A stretch of DNA of 64,000 bases from Holophagaceae bacterium (GTDB lineage: Bacteria > Acidobacteriota > Holophagae > Holophagales > Holophagaceae). Positions within the stretch are counted from its first letter, which is position 1; each line of letters begins with the position of its first letter. Of the stretch, positions 43,128 through 51,227 are shown one piece after another. The translations under genes and the position numbers were made by a program. The notes beneath the pieces were generated by a model. The model made no database searches. It was not told the origin of the DNA and saw only the letters and a list, made by a program, of their open reading frames with translations. The DNA is taken from positions 62,001 through 126,000 of the forward strand of contig JAJTBS010000005.1 in assembly GCA_021286765.1 (NCBI GenBank), in the 5' to 3' direction.

Positions 43128-43511
43128 ATGTTCCCACCCAACACACCGTCCCTGCTCCTGCCCTACCTCCAGGCCTACTTCGCCCATGACTTGGAGGAGG
43201 TCCTGGCCTGCTTCGCGGAAGATGCGACCCTCTGGTCCGCCGGGCTGGAAGCCCCCCTGAAGGGCCGGGAGGCGCTGCGCGCCTTCTACCGCCAGACCCT
43301 GCCGCTGCAGGAGAAGATGAAGCTGCACTGCATCCGGTCCATGGTGCTGGGGCAGGAGGTGGTCTCCCTGTCCGAACTGACCATGGTGCTCCCCAGCCTC
43401 TGGTCCGAGCCCCGGCACTTCACCACAATCACGGTCTACCTCTTCAATGAGGCTGGCCGGATCCAGGACCTGCGGATGTTCGTGGACGTGGAGGGCGCGA
43501 TTCCGCTCTGA
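43128..43511 (+). CDS. SnoaL/NTF2-like protein
   Basis: This 127-residue cytosolic protein has the SnoaL-like pattern: an opening helix (LQAYFAHDLEEVLACFAEDATLW), GREALRAFYRQTL, and three C-terminal strands ending with a VYLFNEAGRIQDLRMFVD hairpin. The fold includes polyketide cyclases, isomerases and many uncharacterised proteins, so no reaction can be assigned. It follows dsbD by 67 bp and converges on the TlpA gene with one base between the stop codons. Confidence 0.7.
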   Translation: MFPPNTPSLLLPYLQAYFAHDLEEVLACFAEDATLWSAGLEAPLKGREALRAFYRQTLPLQEKMKLHCIRSMVLGQEVVSLSELTMVLPSLWSEPRHFTTITVYLFNEAGRIQDLRMFVDVEGAIPL

Positions 43512-43512
43512 C

Positions 43513-44553
43513 TCACTTCCCCAGAAACTTCTCCAGCGTCTTCTCCAGGTTCGCGCCGCGCAGGTCGCCGCCGCTGGCGACGATCTTGCCGTCAGGCCCG
43601 ATGAGCAGGGGCTTGGGGATGCCCTTCACGCCGTAGGCGTCGCTGATGGGGTTCTGGAAACCGTTTTCGATGTAGGCGTGCTTCCAGGGCATGGGGGTGG
43701 CGACCTGGGCGCGGAAGGGCGCGATGTGCTCGACCTTCCGGTCAAAGGAGAGGGAGAGGATGTCGAACGGCTTGGCCTTGAACTTCCCCCAGGCCGCATG
43801 CAGGGAGGGCATCTCCACCCGGCAGGGGCCGCACCAGGTGGCCCAGAAGTCCACGAGCAGGTAGCGGCCCTTGAAACTATCCAGGCTGTAGGTGGTCTTC
43901 GCGTCGCCCAGGGCCTTCAGGCTGAAGGCGGGTGCGGGACGGCCGATGGCGGTCTTCAGCTCGGCTTCGAGGAGTTCCTTGGCCTGCTTGGCCTGGCGGG
44001 TATCGCCGAACTCGGACTGCAGGATGTCGTTGGCGGACCTCCAGGCGGCTTCGTCCTTCGCATCCAGGCGGTCCCAGAAATACTCGAAGAGCAGGTGGCG
44101 GCGGATGGCCGGATCCGGGTGCTTGGCCCGGGCTTCGGTCACGTAGGGGCCCCAGCCTTTCGCGTTCTCGTCAGCCAGCTCGAGGATCAGGGGGACATCG
44201 AGGCTCCAGACGGTGGCCGTGGCGGGCACCTCCTTCTGCACCTGGTCGATAAAGGCGGGCGTCCGGTCCAGCTTGGCCAGCTGCAGGTGGTACAGCTTGC
44301 TCACCAGCAGGGCCTGGCGCACCTCAGGCCGTTTCTCGGCGCCGAGCCGGGCGTCCAGGTCCGCCAGTTCCTTCGCGCAGTCGCCGCGGAAGTCCTTGGT
44401 GTTCTTACCCGCCTGGATGTGGGCGGTGCGGGCCTCCATCACCGACTTGGCTTTGGCGCGGGCCGCGTCCAGGATGGCCGGGACCTCGCCAGCCGGAGTC
44501 GGCGCCTCGGTCGCGGGCACGGCGGTCATCAGGAAGATCAGGGGCAGGGGCAT
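43513..44553 (-). CDS. TlpA/ResA-like thioredoxin protein with helical N-terminal domain
   Basis: This 346-residue exported protein has a short hydrophobic N-terminus (MPLPLIFLMTAVPA) and a ~190-residue helical region. A C-terminal redoxin domain (~205-346) carries WCGPC in LLVDFWATWCGPCRVEMPSL, and its YGVKGIPKPLLIGPDG stretch supplies the cis-Pro loop. It probably reduces disulfides in the periplasm, with DsbD as a plausible electron donor. GGAGG precedes ATG 44553. It follows the degenerate redoxin gene by 55 bp in the same direction. Confidence 0.85.
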   Translation of the reverse strand: MPLPLIFLMTAVPATEAPTPAGEVPAILDAARAKAKSVMEARTAHIQAGKNTKDFRGDCAKELADLDARLGAEKRPEVRQALLVSKLYHLQLAKLDRTPAFIDQVQKEVPATATVWSLDVPLILELADENAKGWGPYVTEARAKHPDPAIRRHLLFEYFWDRLDAKDEAAWRSANDILQSEFGDTRQAKQAKELLEAELKTAIGRPAPAFSLKALGDAKTTYSLDSFKGRYLLVDFWATWCGPCRVEMPSLHAAWGKFKAKPFDILSLSFDRKVEHIAPFRAQVATPMPWKHAYIENGFQNPISDAYGVKGIPKPLLIGPDGKIVASGGDLRGANLEKTLEKFLGK

Positions 44554-44608
44554 GCGACCTCCAGGAGGCGGTGGAGCCTCATGGATCAGGATACATCGGA
44601 AGTTGAGG

Positions 44609-45367
44609 CTACTGCTGGGCGGGCTTGGCTGGCTCGGCCGCGGGCGCCGGCGTGGGAGGCGCTGCCACAGGCGCCGGGCGTTCCCGCAGGGCCCGCATGA
44701 CGGCCTCGCCCACGAACCCTTCCTTGTAGCCGATGTGGATCTCGGCGAGCTTCCCCTGCCGGTCCACGACGAACAGCACGGGCACGGAGTAGACCATGTC
44801 CATGAAGTTGGAGGGTCCCTCCTTGCCGAGACCAGGCGTGAAGACCGGCATCTTGCTGGCTTCGAAGAACTGCCGGTTCCGGATGACGAACTTGTTGATG
44901 GCCCGCCAGCCGCCCTCAATGCCGCCACCGTCCTGCTGGTTCTCATCGAAGTTGATGGCGAGGATTTCGAAGCCGGCCTGGGCCTTCTTGGGGTAAATGG
45001 AGGCGAACTCCATGAGCATCTTGGCGGAGGGGTCGCAGTTCTTGCTCCAGAGCCCCACCAGCACGACCTTGCCCTTCAGGCTCGAGATGGGTGTGCCTTT
45101 GGCCTTCTCGTCGTAGGCTGCGAAGGCTGAGACATCTTTCCGCTCGGCCGGGGGGAAGAACCAGTCCCCCTTCTGGGTGTAGAGGTTGTGGGAGGCATCG
45201 GCCTGGTTACGGCCGTACTGGCTCTTGAAATTCAGTTCGGTCTTGTCCTGCATCAGCCGGGGACAGACGGAGTCGGCGGCACTGGCGGCATTGGTGAAGA
45301 CCCCCTGGGCGGAGAGGGCGATTCCCGAAAGGGCCAGAATCAGGCTGGGGATCAAGCGTCGTGGCAT
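44609..45367 (-). CDS. Exported redoxin-like protein with a single-cysteine active site
   Basis: This 252-residue protein has a signal peptide (LIPSLILALSGIALSAQG). The redoxin domain (~95-225) aligns in style with TlpA (LKGKVVLVGLWSKNCDPSAKML), but the usual WCxxC is NCDPS. Only one cysteine remains at the active site, so it cannot cycle as a normal thioredoxin. It may be a one-Cys carrier, peroxiredoxin-like or structural. SVPVLFVVDRQG supplies the cis-Pro region. The C-terminus is Pro/Ala-rich. It is divergent from the TonB gene and upstream of the TlpA gene. Confidence 0.75.
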   Translation of the reverse strand: MPRRLIPSLILALSGIALSAQGVFTNAASAADSVCPRLMQDKTELNFKSQYGRNQADASHNLYTQKGDWFFPPAERKDVSAFAAYDEKAKGTPISSLKGKVVLVGLWSKNCDPSAKMLMEFASIYPKKAQAGFEILAINFDENQQDGGGIEGGWRAINKFVIRNRQFFEASKMPVFTPGLGKEGPSNFMDMVYSVPVLFVVDRQGKLAEIHIGYKEGFVGEAVMRALRERPAPVAAPPTPAPAAEPAKPAQQ

Positions 45368-45562
45368 CGTTGACCTCTTGGCTGGGATTGGACCCCCAGC
45401 CTAGCGAGTTCTCCGTGACGGGGCCAGCCTTCTCCGCCGTTGGTCTGAGAGCGTCTATCCTAGGGGAATCCAACCCTCTGGAAATCGCCTGTGCCCCTCC
45501 TACCTCCCGGTCTGCATCCTCCTCGCCAGGTGGGCGCCGCCCCATTCACAGAGGTCCGCTCC

Positions 45563-46468
45563 ATGGACCTCCCCCCCACCCTCCAGCCGGCGGCCATCTT
45601 CCGGGCGGCGCCTCCAAGGGACCGGCGCCTGAGCGCGCTGCTGACCTTGAATGTCTACGCGAGTTTGCTACTGATGCTCTGGATCTGGGTTCGACCGAGG
45701 GGGGCCGGGCCACTCCGGGAGGCTCCCCGGCAGACGATGACGCTGGTTTTGGAGGAGCCCTCCGCCCCGGCACCCCTAAGCCTGGCTCCTTCGATCCAGG
45801 GGGGCACCTCCTCTTCGGAGGTTGGCGTCAGTGCCCTCACCCTTGCACCGGACCCGGCGGTTCCCGACTTGATCATGCCGATGGAGGATCACTCGCGCGA
45901 TCTGCCGGAGCCTCCCCAGCCCGTTCCTGTATCGGCGCCCCCGAATCCCGGGGCCCCGGCGGGGGTGGGCCATGGCACGGGTGTGGGTGGTGGGGATGGG
46001 AGGGGCATCGCCAAGGGGTCGGGACGGGCCATGTTCCGTGCCGTGCCAGGCCTGAATCCCGAGATGAATCTGCAAGATCTGGAGGTGATCCACGAGGAGA
46101 TCCCCAGCTACCCCCTGCTCGCTGAGTGGGGGCGGATCCAGGGTGACGTGGTGGTGCGGGTCACGATCAACGAGCAAGGCATTCCCGTTCGCACCGAGCT
46201 GCAGGAGGGACCCGAGGCCCTACAGTCCGAGACGATGCGGGCGGTGAAGCGGTGGCGGTTCGGCCGCGGGATCTTCCGGGGCAAGAAGGTGGATGCGACC
46301 TTCGATATGACCTTCCGCTACATCCTTCGCGAGAAATCTAGAGCGACCTCGCCAGCTCCAGCCCCTCCTCCGTCCGGCTCAGGTACCAGGTTAAGGCCCG
46401 ACCATCCACGAGTCGCACCTCCGCGGCCGGGAGGCGCTTCTGCAACTCGGCCTGGTTCCGGCGGTTGA
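45563..46468 (+). CDS. TonB-like energy transducer
   Basis: This ~301-residue protein has one N-terminal membrane helix (~28-45, ALLTLNVYASLLLMLWIWV) and a Pro/Gly-rich periplasmic spacer with a glycine run (GVGHGTGVGGGDGRG). The TonB C-terminal domain (~175-260) contains YPLLAEWGRIQGDVVVRVTIN and MRAVKRWRFGRG. It should link a proton-motive complex to outer-membrane receptors, but no exbB or exbD is adjacent. I chose ATG 45563 (GAGG ahead); GTG 45491 is possible. The frame runs 131 bp into the converging endonuclease-BtuF gene, adding a Pro-rich tail beyond the normal domain end. Confidence 0.8.
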   Translation: MDLPPTLQPAAIFRAAPPRDRRLSALLTLNVYASLLLMLWIWVRPRGAGPLREAPRQTMTLVLEEPSAPAPLSLAPSIQGGTSSSEVGVSALTLAPDPAVPDLIMPMEDHSRDLPEPPQPVPVSAPPNPGAPAGVGHGTGVGGGDGRGIAKGSGRAMFRAVPGLNPEMNLQDLEVIHEEIPSYPLLAEWGRIQGDVVVRVTINEQGIPVRTELQEGPEALQSETMRAVKRWRFGRGIFRGKKVDATFDMTFRYILREKSRATSPAPAPPPSGSGTRLRPDHPRVAPPRPGGASATRPGSGG

Positions 46469-47798
46469 AGGGGTAGGGCTCGCTGGGCAGCAGGATGAGC
46501 CGGGGCGCGAGATCCTGGAGATCCTCCTCGGACAGCACCGGATAGCCGTCGGGGCCGATGGGCGTGAGGTTTCCCTGACGCAGGAGGTCGCCCATGTAGG
46601 TATCCGGCCCGGCGCTCATCCAGGGCTGCTTCCAGACCAGGGCCAGGGTGCGGGGACCTTTGCGACGGCGGCCCTTCAAGGAGGCCTCCAGCGCCTGGGC
46701 GCGGGGCTCCGCGGCCTCCGACACGCCCAGCCTTGCGCCCAACTGGCGGAGCGCCGCGGCACAGTCCTTCACGCTGCGGATCTGAAGGGCCAGCCAAGGG
46801 ATGCCCAGGGCCGTCAGGGCCTCGGCGGCTTCCTTCGGGTTCTCGTCGCGCTCGAGGATCACCAGATCTGGCGCCAGGTCGCGGATGCGTGCCAGGTCCG
46901 GGTCCTTGGTGCCTCCGACGGTGGGCACGGAGTTGCGGATCCAGCGGGGCTCGATGCAGTAGCGGGTGCGGCCCACGAGCTGTGCGGCCAGTCCCCACTG
47001 CACCAGGAGTTCGGTGACCGAGGGCACCAGGCTCACGATGCGCAGGGGGCTGCTGGAAGGTGGGGGCAGAGGCGTGAGGGCACTGGTAGGAAGGCCTGAG
47101 GCCGGGACCTGGAGCTTCATTCCCAGATGCGGGTCCTTCACCTTCCCCAGGCCAACCGGGCAGAGGTCGAGCAGCGGGCAGGCGCTGCAATCGGGACGGC
47201 GGGCATCGCAGACGCGGCGGCCGTGGAAGATGAGCTGGTGGTGCAGCTCGATCCAGTCCTCCCGCGGGAACTGGCGGCAGAGGTCGGCCTCCACCTTTTC
47301 CGGCGTGGTGGCCTTGGACAGCCCCAGGCGCCGCGCCACGCGGAAGATGTGGGTGTCCACGGCCAGGGCGGGCACGCCGAAGGCATTGGCCAGCACCACG
47401 TTGGCGGTCTTCTGGCCTACGCCGGGCAGGGCGCCCAGGGCCGCGGGATCGGCCGGCACCACGCCGCCGTGCCGCGCCACCAGAGCCTGGCCGAGGCCGA
47501 TGAGGTTCCGGGCCTTGTTGTGGTAGAACCCCGTGGACCGGATGAGGCTTTCCAGGTCCTCCAGGCGGGCTCCGGCGAGGCTGGCGGCATCGGGGAAGCG
47601 GGCAAAGAGGGCCGGCGTGGTGAGGTTCACCCGGGCGTCCGTGCACTGGGCGCTCAGGATGGTGGCCACCACCAGCTGGAAGGGGTCCGCGTGATCCAGT
47701 GCGCAGCGGGCATCGGGATAGGCGCTGCGCAGGCGGGCCTGGAGATCACCGGGCTTGGGCCTGGACTTGGGCCTGGGATTGGGCTTGGGAAGGCTCAT
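46338..47798 (-). CDS. Fusion of endonuclease III and a BtuF/TroA-like binding domain
   Basis: This continuous 486-residue frame holds two complete domains. Residues ~15-222 are endonuclease III: helix-hairpin-helix LPGVGQK with catalytic Lys130, catalytic Asp148 (VDTHIFRV), and a [4Fe-4S] loop with Cys197, 204, 207 and 213. After a Pro/Ser linker (~231-261), residues ~262-486 form a periplasmic-binding-protein-like domain of the BtuF/helical-backbone metal-receptor type (LRIVSLVPSVTELL, LAPDLVILERDENP), without any signal peptide. An internal ATG at 47120 could start a separate BtuF-like protein, but no stop or good ribosome site separates the two. Endo III repairs oxidised pyrimidines; the role of the second domain is unknown. 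Confidence 0.85.
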   Translation of the reverse strand: MSLPKPNPRPKSRPKPGDLQARLRSAYPDARCALDHADPFQLVVATILSAQCTDARVNLTTPALFARFPDAASLAGARLEDLESLIRSTGFYHNKARNLIGLGQALVARHGGVVPADPAALGALPGVGQKTANVVLANAFGVPALAVDTHIFRVARRLGLSKATTPEKVEADLCRQFPREDWIELHHQLIFHGRRVCDARRPDCSACPLLDLCPVGLGKVKDPHLGMKLQVPASGLPTSALTPLPPPSSSPLRIVSLVPSVTELLVQWGLAAQLVGRTRYCIEPRWIRNSVPTVGGTKDPDLARIRDLAPDLVILERDENPKEAAEALTALGIPWLALQIRSVKDCAAALRQLGARLGVSEAAEPRAQALEASLKGRRRKGPRTLALVWKQPWMSAGPDTYMGDLLRQGNLTPIGPDGYPVLSEEDLQDLAPRLILLPSEPYPFNRRNQAELQKRLPAAEVRLVDGRALTWYLSRTEEGLELARSL

Positions 47799-47870
47799 GG
47801 AATCAGCATAGGAGGGCGCCTCGGGCGGGAGGGCGGTAGGATTTCGATAAACTACAGCTTGAGGTGCCGC

Positions 47871-48731
47871 ATGCCCACCACCCTGACGGGAAAGCTCGAC
47901 TGCCAGGAAACCGCCCGCCATTACTTCGAGCTGGTGCGCTCCAACGTGAAGAAGCTGGGCTTCTCCCCCGGCCTGGGCATCGTCCTGGGCAGCCAGGACA
48001 CGGGCAGCCTCACCTACCAGCGCTGGCTCATGAAGGACTGCGAGGATGCGGGCATCAACGCCTCCGACCTGCGGGTGGAGAACGGCATGCAGCTGGTGAA
48101 GCTGGTGGCCCGCCTCAACCAGGACGAGAAGACCCACGGCGTGTTCATCTTCTACCCCCTGCGCTACCAGGAAATCAAGGACGACGAGGTGATGGATCTG
48201 GTGGATCCCGGCAAGGACATCGAAGGCCTGCACGCCATCAACATCGGTTTCCTGAACAAGTACCGGAAGCGCATGGACGATGGCACCCAACACCGCTGCA
48301 TGACGCCCTGCACGGCGCGCGCCGTCGTCAAGACGCTGAAGCGGGGCTTCGGCGAAGCCTGGCTGGCGGGCAAGACCGTGCTCGTCATCAACGACAGCCT
48401 GCGCATCGGCCGGCCCCTCACGGCCATGGTGGCCAACCTGAAGGCCACGCCCATCCTTTGCCACGCGAACACCAACCCGGCTCACCTGGAGGGCTTCATC
48501 CGCATGGCCGACGTCATCGTCAGCGCCGTGCCCGCGCCGGGGTACCAGATCAACACCGACTGGATCAAGGATGGCGCCCTCTGCTTCGACCTGAGCGGCG
48601 AAGGCAACTTCGACTACGAGGCGCTGGTCCGCCGTGGCATCCCCTACACCGACACCACCAAGAACAGCGTGGGCAAGGTCACCCGGGCCATGGCCCTGCT
48701 GAACCTCACCTACGCGGCGGGGCTGGAGTAG
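47871..48731 (+). CDS. FolD-family methylene-THF dehydrogenase, divergent (Mtd1-like)
   Basis: This 286-residue protein has the FolD fold order but altered active-site motifs. In bifunctional FolD the catalytic lysine stands four residues after a conserved Tyr (YxxxK); here Tyr49 is followed at that place by Leu53. QLPLP becomes FYPLR, DVDGF becomes DIEGL, and the Rossmann GRS is NDS (VINDSLRIGRPLTAM). VSAVPAPGYQI and VGKVTRAMALLNL recall yeast Mtd1, a monofunctional NAD-dependent dehydrogenase without cyclohydrolase activity. I infer dehydrogenase-only activity. ATG 47871 has GAGG ahead. It is divergent from the endonuclease III fusion. Confidence 0.75.
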   Translation: MPTTLTGKLDCQETARHYFELVRSNVKKLGFSPGLGIVLGSQDTGSLTYQRWLMKDCEDAGINASDLRVENGMQLVKLVARLNQDEKTHGVFIFYPLRYQEIKDDEVMDLVDPGKDIEGLHAINIGFLNKYRKRMDDGTQHRCMTPCTARAVVKTLKRGFGEAWLAGKTVLVINDSLRIGRPLTAMVANLKATPILCHANTNPAHLEGFIRMADVIVSAVPAPGYQINTDWIKDGALCFDLSGEGNFDYEALVRRGIPYTDTTKNSVGKVTRAMALLNLTYAAGLE

Positions 48732-48735
48732 GAAC

Positions 48736-49185
48736 CTAGAACCGGAAAGTCGCCACCAGCCCCACGTTGCTGCGGCGGCGGGGGGCCAGGCCGCTGGAGA
48801 AGGGTCGTTCCAGGTGCTCGCCCTCCAGGCTTAGGGCCCAGCGCGGGTGGAAGGCCCAGCCGATCCGCAGGCGGGGTCCCAGGAAGGCGCCCTCGCCCTG
48901 GGGTACCTCGACGATGGCGCCGAGTCCCAGGAAGAGCTCGTTGGCCGTGGCATTGGCGTCGGCCACGAAGCGCAGGGCGTTGTCACCATCGTCCCAGTGC
49001 CGGACGCCCAGGCCGACGCCCAGGTGGAGGTGGGCGAAGTCGCCGCGATCCTTCACCTGGAGCTCGGTGATGGGTACGGTGAATTCGACGGCGGTGGCCC
49101 GGGGCTGGCGGATCACCGAGACCAGGGTGGACTGGGCGGCAAGGGGCAGGGCCGCAGACAGGGCGAGGGGCAGGAGGCGGCGCAT
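48736..49185 (-). CDS. Small outer-membrane-type beta protein
   Basis: This 149-residue protein has a signal peptide (MRRLLPLALSAALPLAAQ). Alternating hydrophobic and polar strands follow (FAHLHLGVGLGVRHW, LGPRLRIGWAFHPRWALSLEGEHL), ending in VGLVATFRF with the terminal Phe typical of outer-membrane barrels. With ~8 possible strands it may be a small barrel of the OmpA/OmpW style; no specific family is recognised. It converges with folD, 4 bp apart. Confidence 0.6.
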   Translation of the reverse strand: MRRLLPLALSAALPLAAQSTLVSVIRQPRATAVEFTVPITELQVKDRGDFAHLHLGVGLGVRHWDDGDNALRFVADANATANELFLGLGAIVEVPQGEGAFLGPRLRIGWAFHPRWALSLEGEHLERPFSSGLAPRRRSNVGLVATFRF

Positions 49186-49216
49186 GGGGTGGATACCGCG
49201 TGGGCCGAGCCTGGGT

Positions 49217-49768
49217 TTAGCGCCCCCGCCACTCGGAAGCCAGCAGGCCGTAAACGGCATGATCCACGAAGCGGTCGCCCAGGCGCTCCGCCTGTCGCAG
49301 GGTGCCTTCGTGGCGGAACCCGAGCCGGCGGGGGATGGCCCGGCTGCGCTGGTTGCGCACGCCGGCGCGGATTTCGATGCGGTTGAGCTGCAGGGTGCGG
49401 AAGCCATGGCGGATCAGGGCCGAAACCGAAGCGGTCATGAGCCCCCGGCCCTCGGCCTCCTGTGCCAGCCAGTAGCCGATGGCGGCGCTGCGGTGGGCGG
49501 CGTCGATCCACACGAAGCCGGCGATGCCGACGAGCTGATCCTTCCACCAGAGGCCGAAAGACTGGGCCAGGCCAGCGCGGCCCTGGGCCCGCACCCGCAG
49601 GATGTAAGCCCGGGAATCCTGCAGGCAGAGGTTGGTGGCGGGCCAGGGCAGCCAGCGGCCCAGGCGGTGCCGGTTGGCTTCCACCAGGGCGAAGAGGGCC
49701 TTCGCATCGCGCAGATTCAGCGGGCGCAACTCCAGGCCGCGGCCCGCCTTTAGAACACCGAGGCCCAC
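49217..49768 (-). CDS. GNAT acetyltransferase, RimJ/RimL type
   Basis: This 183-residue protein opens with LELRPLNLRDAKALFALVEANRHRLGRWLPW, the usual RimL-type start. It continues through IGYWLAQEAEGRGLMTASV, a degenerate acetyl-CoA loop (EGRGLM in place of QGKGYA), and RIEIRAGVRNQRSRAIPRRLGF. RimJ/RimL acetylate protein N-termini, but relatives act on small molecules or give self-protection, so the substrate is open. I chose GTG 49768, seven bases after the kdsA stop, with GAGGG ahead; it is likely co-transcribed with kdsA. Confidence 0.85.
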   Translation of the reverse strand: MGLGVLKAGRGLELRPLNLRDAKALFALVEANRHRLGRWLPWPATNLCLQDSRAYILRVRAQGRAGLAQSFGLWWKDQLVGIAGFVWIDAAHRSAAIGYWLAQEAEGRGLMTASVSALIRHGFRTLQLNRIEIRAGVRNQRSRAIPRRLGFRHEGTLRQAERLGDRFVDHAVYGLLASEWRGR

Positions 49769-49775
49769 CCCGCCC

Positions 49776-50606
49776 TCACTTCCCGGCGGGATCTTGCAGG
49801 GCTGCGGCGCGGCCCGCGCGCCACAACACCAGGAGCTGATCCAGCAGGTCGCCGAAGCGGTCCAGGTGCATGGCGTTGGGACCGTCGCTGTGGGCTTTCT
49901 CGGGACAGTCGTGCACCTCGAAGAAGAAGCCATCCACGCAGGTGGCCGCGGCCCGGGCCAAGGTGGGGATCATCTCCCTGGCTCCGCCAGTGGCGTTCCC
50001 CAGGGCGCCAGGTTTCTGCACGCTGTGGGTGGCGTCGAAGATGACGGGGCACCCGGTCTTGCGCAGGTGGGGGAAGCTCTGGAAGTCCACGGCGAGGTTG
50101 CCGTAGCCGAAGGTGGTGCCCCGCTCGGTGACCCACACAGGCCCGTGGCCCGAAATGGATTTCAGCTTCTCCACGCCGTGCTTCAAGTCCCAGGGGGCCA
50201 GGAACTGACCCTTCTTCAGGTTCACGGTGCGGCCAGTGGCGGCCGCGGCGATGAGCAGATCCGTCTGGCGGCAGAGGAAGGCGGGGATCTGGAGTACGTC
50301 CACGGCCTGGGCCGCCGGTGCGCACTGGTCGCTCTCGTGGACGTCTGTCAGCACCGGCACGCCGTAGCGGCTGCGCACCTCCGCGAGGATGTCCAGGCCG
50401 CCCGCCATGCCCGGCCCGCGGTGGCTGCTCGCGCTGGTGCGGTTGGCCTTGTCGAAGCTGGATTTGTAGATGAATGGGATGCCCCGCGCCTCGGCCAGGT
50501 CCCGCAGGGCGGCGGCCATCAGGTGGGCATGGTCCCGGCTCTCGATGACGCAGGGCCCCGCGATGAGGAAGAAGCTCTGGTCGGTGAAGGGTCGGGCGAA
50601 ATCCAT
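49776..50606 (-). CDS. kdsA: 3-deoxy-8-phosphooctulonate synthase
   Basis: This 276-residue enzyme condenses arabinose 5-phosphate with PEP to give Kdo-8-phosphate for LPS. Recognisable stretches are FFLIAGPCVIES, FIYKSSFDKANRTS, GVPVLTDVHE, NLKKGQFLAPWD and VIFDATHSVQKPG. The cysteine in AGPCVIES marks the metal-dependent class; E. coli-type metal-independent enzymes have Asn there. The HDCPEKAHSDGP segment supplies further ligands. It is the first gene of a kdsA-GNAT unit and is divergent from the Lrp gene. It supports an LPS-bearing outer membrane. Confidence 0.95.
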   Translation of the reverse strand: MDFARPFTDQSFFLIAGPCVIESRDHAHLMAAALRDLAEARGIPFIYKSSFDKANRTSASSHRGPGMAGGLDILAEVRSRYGVPVLTDVHESDQCAPAAQAVDVLQIPAFLCRQTDLLIAAAATGRTVNLKKGQFLAPWDLKHGVEKLKSISGHGPVWVTERGTTFGYGNLAVDFQSFPHLRKTGCPVIFDATHSVQKPGALGNATGGAREMIPTLARAAATCVDGFFFEVHDCPEKAHSDGPNAMHLDRFGDLLDQLLVLWRAGRAAALQDPAGK

Positions 50607-50675
50607 GGCTACCTCCCATCCAGTTTAACGCCAAGGGGCGCATTGACGGGTTGTCATCCTTCCTGTTGAATTCAC

Positions 50676-50684
50676 TGTCATAAT
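50676..50684 (+). promoter_or_regulatory. Extended -10 promoter candidate for the Lrp operon, with TGTCAT repeats
   Basis: TGT followed by CATAAT (50676-50684) fits an extended -10 element 40 bp before the Lrp ATG. TGTCAT occurs at 50652-50657 and again at 50676-50681, overlapping the -10. TGAATTCA (50667-50674) is palindromic. Autoregulation by Lrp is plausible but unproven. Confidence 0.4.
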
Positions 50685-50723
50685 GTTCATCAGAACCCTG
50701 TCCCCTCATGTCCGGAGTCCCGC

Positions 50724-51227
50724 ATGGCGAAGCTGCTGATGGAAGACGACCTGAACCGCCGCCTGGTGGCCCTGCTCCAGAAGGATGGCCGCATGAGCCA
50801 TGCGGAGCTGGCGGAGCGCCTCGGCGTGAGCCGCCCCACGGTCATCGACCGGGTGAAGCGCCTGGAGGCCGATGGTGTGCTGGGTGGCTACGCGGCCCGG
50901 GTGACGCCTGCCGCGGTGAACAAGCCCACCGTGGCCTTCGTGGCGGTGCGCTACAAGGACAACAATGAGGCCATCGAGCAGCGCTTCATCAAGGCCCTGG
51001 AGGAGGAGCCGGACATTCTCGAGGCCCACACCATCGCCGGGGAGGACGCCCTGCTGCTGAAGGTGGTGGCCGACACGCCCGCCGGCATCGCCGAGCGGCT
51101 GCGCCGCATCCGCGTGCTGGGGCTCATGGTCACCACGCGCACCACCATGGTGCTGGAGACGCACTGGGAGAAGGCCGGCCCGAGTCCCTTCCCCATCGAG
51201 GGGCAGACCAAGAAGGTCAAGAAGTGA
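50724..51227 (+). CDS. Lrp/AsnC-family transcriptional regulator
   Basis: This 167-residue protein has an N-terminal winged helix (~8-68: RLVALLQKDGRMSHAELAERLGVSRP with an IDRVKRLEADGVLGGY wing). A C-terminal ligand-binding RAM domain (~75-150) includes VAFVAVRYKDN and ILEAHTIAGEDALLLKV. The family senses amino acids or related small molecules. It leads a tight three-gene operon with an ABM-like protein (GTGA overlap) and an EamA exporter, so it may control efflux of its own ligand. It is divergent from kdsA. Confidence 0.92.
   Translation: MAKLLMEDDLNRRLVALLQKDGRMSHAELAERLGVSRPTVIDRVKRLEADGVLGGYAARVTPAAVNKPTVAFVAVRYKDNNEAIEQRFIKALEEEPDILEAHTIAGEDALLLKVVADTPAGIAERLRRIRVLGLMVTTRTTMVLETHWEKAGPSPFPIEGQTKKVKK

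Noticed and set aside
46338-47120. A separate btuF-like gene starting at ATG 47120
   Set aside because: Kept only as an alternative: the frame is continuous with endonuclease III and no good ribosome site precedes this ATG.
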